A stretch of 64,000 nt of DNA from an uncultured Treponema sp. (lineage in GTDB: Bacteria > Spirochaetota > Spirochaetia > Treponematales > Treponemataceae): positions 160,187 through 224,186 of the forward strand of contig CAJUBD010000003.1 in assembly GCA_910584475.1 (NCBI GenBank), read 5' to 3'. Positions within the stretch are counted from its first letter, which is position 1. Each line of letters begins with the position of its first letter. The notes beneath the pieces are model-generated. The model was not told the origin of the DNA and made no database searches. It saw nothing but the letters and a program-made list of their open reading frames with translations. The position numbers and the translations under genes were made by a program. Of this stretch, positions 61,588-64,000 are shown piece after piece.

Positions 61588-62532
61588 ATGTATAAAATTT
61601 TCATTGACGGAAAGGAAGGAACGACAGGTCTCAAGATTTTCGAACGGTTCAAGAATCGTGGCGACATTGAATTGATTTTGATCGATGAAGAAAAACGCAA
61701 GGACAATGCCGCTCGCGCCGAATGCATAAACGCTTCGGACTTTACATTTTTATGTTTGCCGGACGCCGCCGCAATTCAAGCTGTCGCACTTTGCACGAAT
61801 CCCGCCACGAAAATTATAGACGCTTCCACTGCGCACAGAACAAATCCCGACTGGGCGTATGGATTTCCAGAATTGGGCGCGGAATTTCGACAAAAAATAA
61901 TTTCCTCAAAGCGTGTCGCAGTTCCGGGATGCTATGCAAGCGGCTTTGTCGCGTTGGTATATCCGCTCATTAAACGCGGAATCATTTCGCCAGATTATCC
62001 TGTAGTTTGCCACGCGGTTTCAGGTTACAGCGGCGCAGGAAAAAAAGCCATCGCAAAATACGAATCTTCCGAGCGCGATTTCGAATTGGAATCTCCAGGG
62101 GAATATGCGCTCACTCAGGAACATAAGCATTTGCCAGAAATGAAAAAAATCGCAGGGCTTTCATATGAGCCGATTTTCAATCCATATATTTGCGACTACT
62201 TCAATGGAATGAGTGTTACAGTTCCGCTATATTCTCGTCTGCTCGCAAAAAAAATCGGCATCAAAAATCTGCGAGATGAACTTGCCGCACATTATGAAAA
62301 CTGTCGCTTTATAAAAGTCGCTCCGCTTAATGGTGAAGGCGTTTTGAATGCTTCGACAATTCCAGCCAACACTTTGCGCGATACGAACGAAATGCAGATT
62401 TTCGTCTTTGGCAATGACGAGCGCATTTGTCTTTGCTCAAGGTTCGACAATTTGGGAAAAGGCGCAAGCGGCGCGGCCGTTCAATGTATGAACATTATGA
62501 TGGGAATCGATGAAGGCACAGGTCTTCTTTAA
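61588..62532 (+). CDS. argC: N-acetyl-gamma-glutamyl-phosphate reductase, short type
   Basis: A 314-residue NADP-dependent reductase in arginine synthesis. The N-terminal Rossmann start is FIDGKEGTTGLKIFERF, the catalytic Cys lies in VAVPGCYASGFVAL, and the substrate-binding segment is YSGAGKKAIAKYE. Length and HKHLPEM fit the short argC class. No other arg gene is adjacent. The promoter lies 8 nt before the ATG, suggesting leaderless translation. Confidence 0.92.
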   Translation: MYKIFIDGKEGTTGLKIFERFKNRGDIELILIDEEKRKDNAARAECINASDFTFLCLPDAAAIQAVALCTNPATKIIDASTAHRTNPDWAYGFPELGAEFRQKIISSKRVAVPGCYASGFVALVYPLIKRGIISPDYPVVCHAVSGYSGAGKKAIAKYESSERDFELESPGEYALTQEHKHLPEMKKIAGLSYEPIFNPYICDYFNGMSVTVPLYSRLLAKKIGIKNLRDELAAHYENCRFIKVAPLNGEGVLNASTIPANTLRDTNEMQIFVFGNDERICLCSRFDNLGKGASGAAVQCMNIMMGIDEGTGLL

Positions 62533-62591
62533 TTTTCAGTTTTCGGGCTGAATTTATTAGAAATTTTTTCGTCAATTTTTGGAGGATTAAA

Positions 62592-63911
62592 ATGCGTTCA
62601 CTTTCACTTCGGTTTAGGTACACCCTTTTCATTTCAATTTTATTTGCGTTTGCGATTGTCGCTTTGACTTTTCTTCCCGCGCATAATATCATAATTGCGC
62701 TGGTTATGATTGTCCTTATGACTGTTTTGACAAGTCTCGTTTTGAAAAAGCTTTTCGACCGCATCAAAAAAGTCAGCGATTCAATCAGCGATATTGCTTC
62801 GGGCAAAGCAGATTTGTCGCAAAGCATCGAGGTTGGTCGTGACGACGAAATCGGAAATCTTGTGCGGACATGCAATCAACTTACGGCTAATTTGGCGAAT
62901 ATGATTGGCTCGATAAAAGAGTCGGTCGTAATGCTTTCGCAAACTGGCGATGCTGTTACCAAGCAGGCACAAGATGCGATGGAAGATATTCAGGCGGCGA
63001 GCGACGCCATAGGTGAAATTGATACGCGCGCTAAAACACAAAGTCAAACTATGCGAAGTCTGGCTGAAAGCGGTGGCGAAGTCGGAGTGGCGATAAGCCA
63101 ACTTGACGAAAAAATCGAAACCCAGACCAACGAGATTTCGCATGTTTCTTCGAGTGTAGAAGAAATTTCTGCGAACATAAAAAGCATCGACACAAATATT
63201 TCTCAAATTACAGACCGATATGAACAGCTCGTGCGAGTTTCCAACAAAGGTCAGAATGATCAAATAATTGTCGCGGAAAAAGTGGATGAGATCCATGCGC
63301 AGGCAAAGCATCTGCGCGAGGCGAATACAGTAGTCGCAAAACTTGCCAGCCAGACCAATTTGCTTGCGATGAATGCCGCTATCGAAGCGGCGCATGCGGG
63401 ACAAGCTGGCGCAGGATTTGCCGTGGTTGCGAACGAAATCCGAAACCTTGCCGAAAATTCTTCAAAGCAGTCAAAGTCGATTGCGGGCGTAATCAAGACG
63501 ATCACGGATACAATCACGGCTATTGTGGACGCTTCAAAACTTTCGCTCAGTTCGTTCCAAGACGTTGACAAAAAAATCGGCGAAATTCAGGGAATGATTG
63601 CTCAAGTGAAATCCAGCATAAGCGAACAGGAAATCGGAACGAAAAACTTGCTTGACTCCATGATGCTCATAAACAGTTCTTCGCAGTCACTTGGAGAAAC
63701 AAGCCGAATGATGAAAAAGCAGAGCATCGAAGTTTTCGGACAAATTGATTTGATCAAGGATGTCGCGGATGAAATAATGTCTCTTTCAGAGCATACGCAA
63801 AATTCTATAAACACGATATCTCAACAAGCAAAAAATTCTTCCGAAGCGGCGGGAAAAAATCTTGAAATGAGCGGAAAAGTTTTTGAAATCATAGAAAATT
63901 TCAAAGTCTGA
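62592..63911 (+). CDS. Methyl-accepting chemotaxis protein without periplasmic sensor
   Basis: A 439-residue receptor-like protein with two close N-terminal TM helices (LFISILFAFAIVALTFL and IIIALVMIVLMTVLTSLVL) and almost no loop between them. HAMP (KKVSDSISDIASGKADLSQ) and the signalling coiled coil follow, with tip NLLAMNAAIEAAHAGQ and VVANEIRNLAE. Lacking a sensor domain, it may respond to membrane state or work with partner receptors. GGAGG precedes the ATG. It shares the tip motif with the receptor at 16958. Confidence 0.92.
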   Translation: MRSLSLRFRYTLFISILFAFAIVALTFLPAHNIIIALVMIVLMTVLTSLVLKKLFDRIKKVSDSISDIASGKADLSQSIEVGRDDEIGNLVRTCNQLTANLANMIGSIKESVVMLSQTGDAVTKQAQDAMEDIQAASDAIGEIDTRAKTQSQTMRSLAESGGEVGVAISQLDEKIETQTNEISHVSSSVEEISANIKSIDTNISQITDRYEQLVRVSNKGQNDQIIVAEKVDEIHAQAKHLREANTVVAKLASQTNLLAMNAAIEAAHAGQAGAGFAVVANEIRNLAENSSKQSKSIAGVIKTITDTITAIVDASKLSLSSFQDVDKKIGEIQGMIAQVKSSISEQEIGTKNLLDSMMLINSSSQSLGETSRMMKKQSIEVFGQIDLIKDVADEIMSLSEHTQNSINTISQQAKNSSEAAGKNLEMSGKVFEIIENFKV

Positions 63912-64000
63912 TTCGTTTTGTTTGGCAATTAAAGATTTTCAATGCCGTTTCGCTTGGTTATTGATTTTTTTGGAGAAAGAGGTATCATAATATATTAGAT
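63912..64000 (+). promoter_or_regulatory. Start of next promoter region (cut by window edge)
   Basis: TTGATT (63961-63966) and TATCATAAT (63983-63991) could form a promoter for a gene outside the window; no coding sequence is visible. Confidence 0.35.

Overview
The window looks like a low-to-medium GC spirochaete chromosome, most likely a Treponema-type host-associated species. Evidence is indirect but consistent. The alanyl-tRNA synthetase is short and lacks the C-terminal C-Ala domain. The PheT is of the compact type known from spirochaetes and archaea. There are two methyl-accepting chemotaxis proteins, many lipoproteins with relaxed lipoboxes, a PyrB/PyrI pair, and a BspA-like surface lipoprotein. 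No rRNA, CRISPR array, intact transposase or phage module was seen.

Layout. 0-6 kb: methyltransferase tail, PPK2-family kinase, GNAT acetyltransferase, small membrane protein, a candidate stand-alone small RNA, a His-rich G3E metallochaperone GTPase, an L,D-transpeptidase and an MltD-like lytic transglycosylase. 6-11 kb is an eroding accessory stretch on the minus strand: a frameshifted lipoprotein gene, an Asp-box lipoprotein, and a broken ricin/CHAP cell-wall hydrolase. 11-19 kb: alaS, a SurA-like chaperone, nusB, a TPR lipoprotein, groES and a dCache chemoreceptor. 19-21.3 kb: tRNA-Ala(GGC), a duplicated tRNA tail, an HD hydrolase and three tandem repeat elements. 21-30 kb: polA, coaE, a SPOR protein, a PhoB/PhoR-type two-component pair, an EamA protein and an ECF sigma factor. 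30-37 kb: a complete minus-strand sucrose/fructan operon (binding protein, two permeases, GH32 hydrolase, PfkB kinase) under a LacI-family regulator with a visible operator; no ABC ATPase is present. 37-45 kb: a barrel-like protein, an MMPL/RND exporter with a LolA-like partner, pflA, a metallophosphoesterase and a lipoprotein. 45-48 kb: pyrB-pyrI-pyrC. 48-64 kb: M29 aminopeptidase, GH13 glucosidase, pheT, a dead hicBA locus, a MerR regulator with its target, lipoproteins, an NlpC/P60 protein, asnB, argC and a second chemoreceptor.

The strongest unexplained signals are at nucleotide level. (1) At least 18 copies of a modular, BOX-like multi-hairpin intergenic element; one copy has an apparently empty sister site 260 bp away. 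(2) The octamer TTGCGATA, hand-counted 50 times in three short loci and in all codon frames. (3) About ten genes whose start codon lies 5-8 nt after a -10 box, so they are probably leaderless. (4) A 22-bp-phased array of degenerate palindromes upstream of alaS. (5) A second hairpin element, present twice, whose transcript carries a conserved 18-codon frame immediately after a perfect Shine-Dalgarno. Start codons below were moved from the longest frame wherever a ribosome binding site, promoter or signal peptide decided it.
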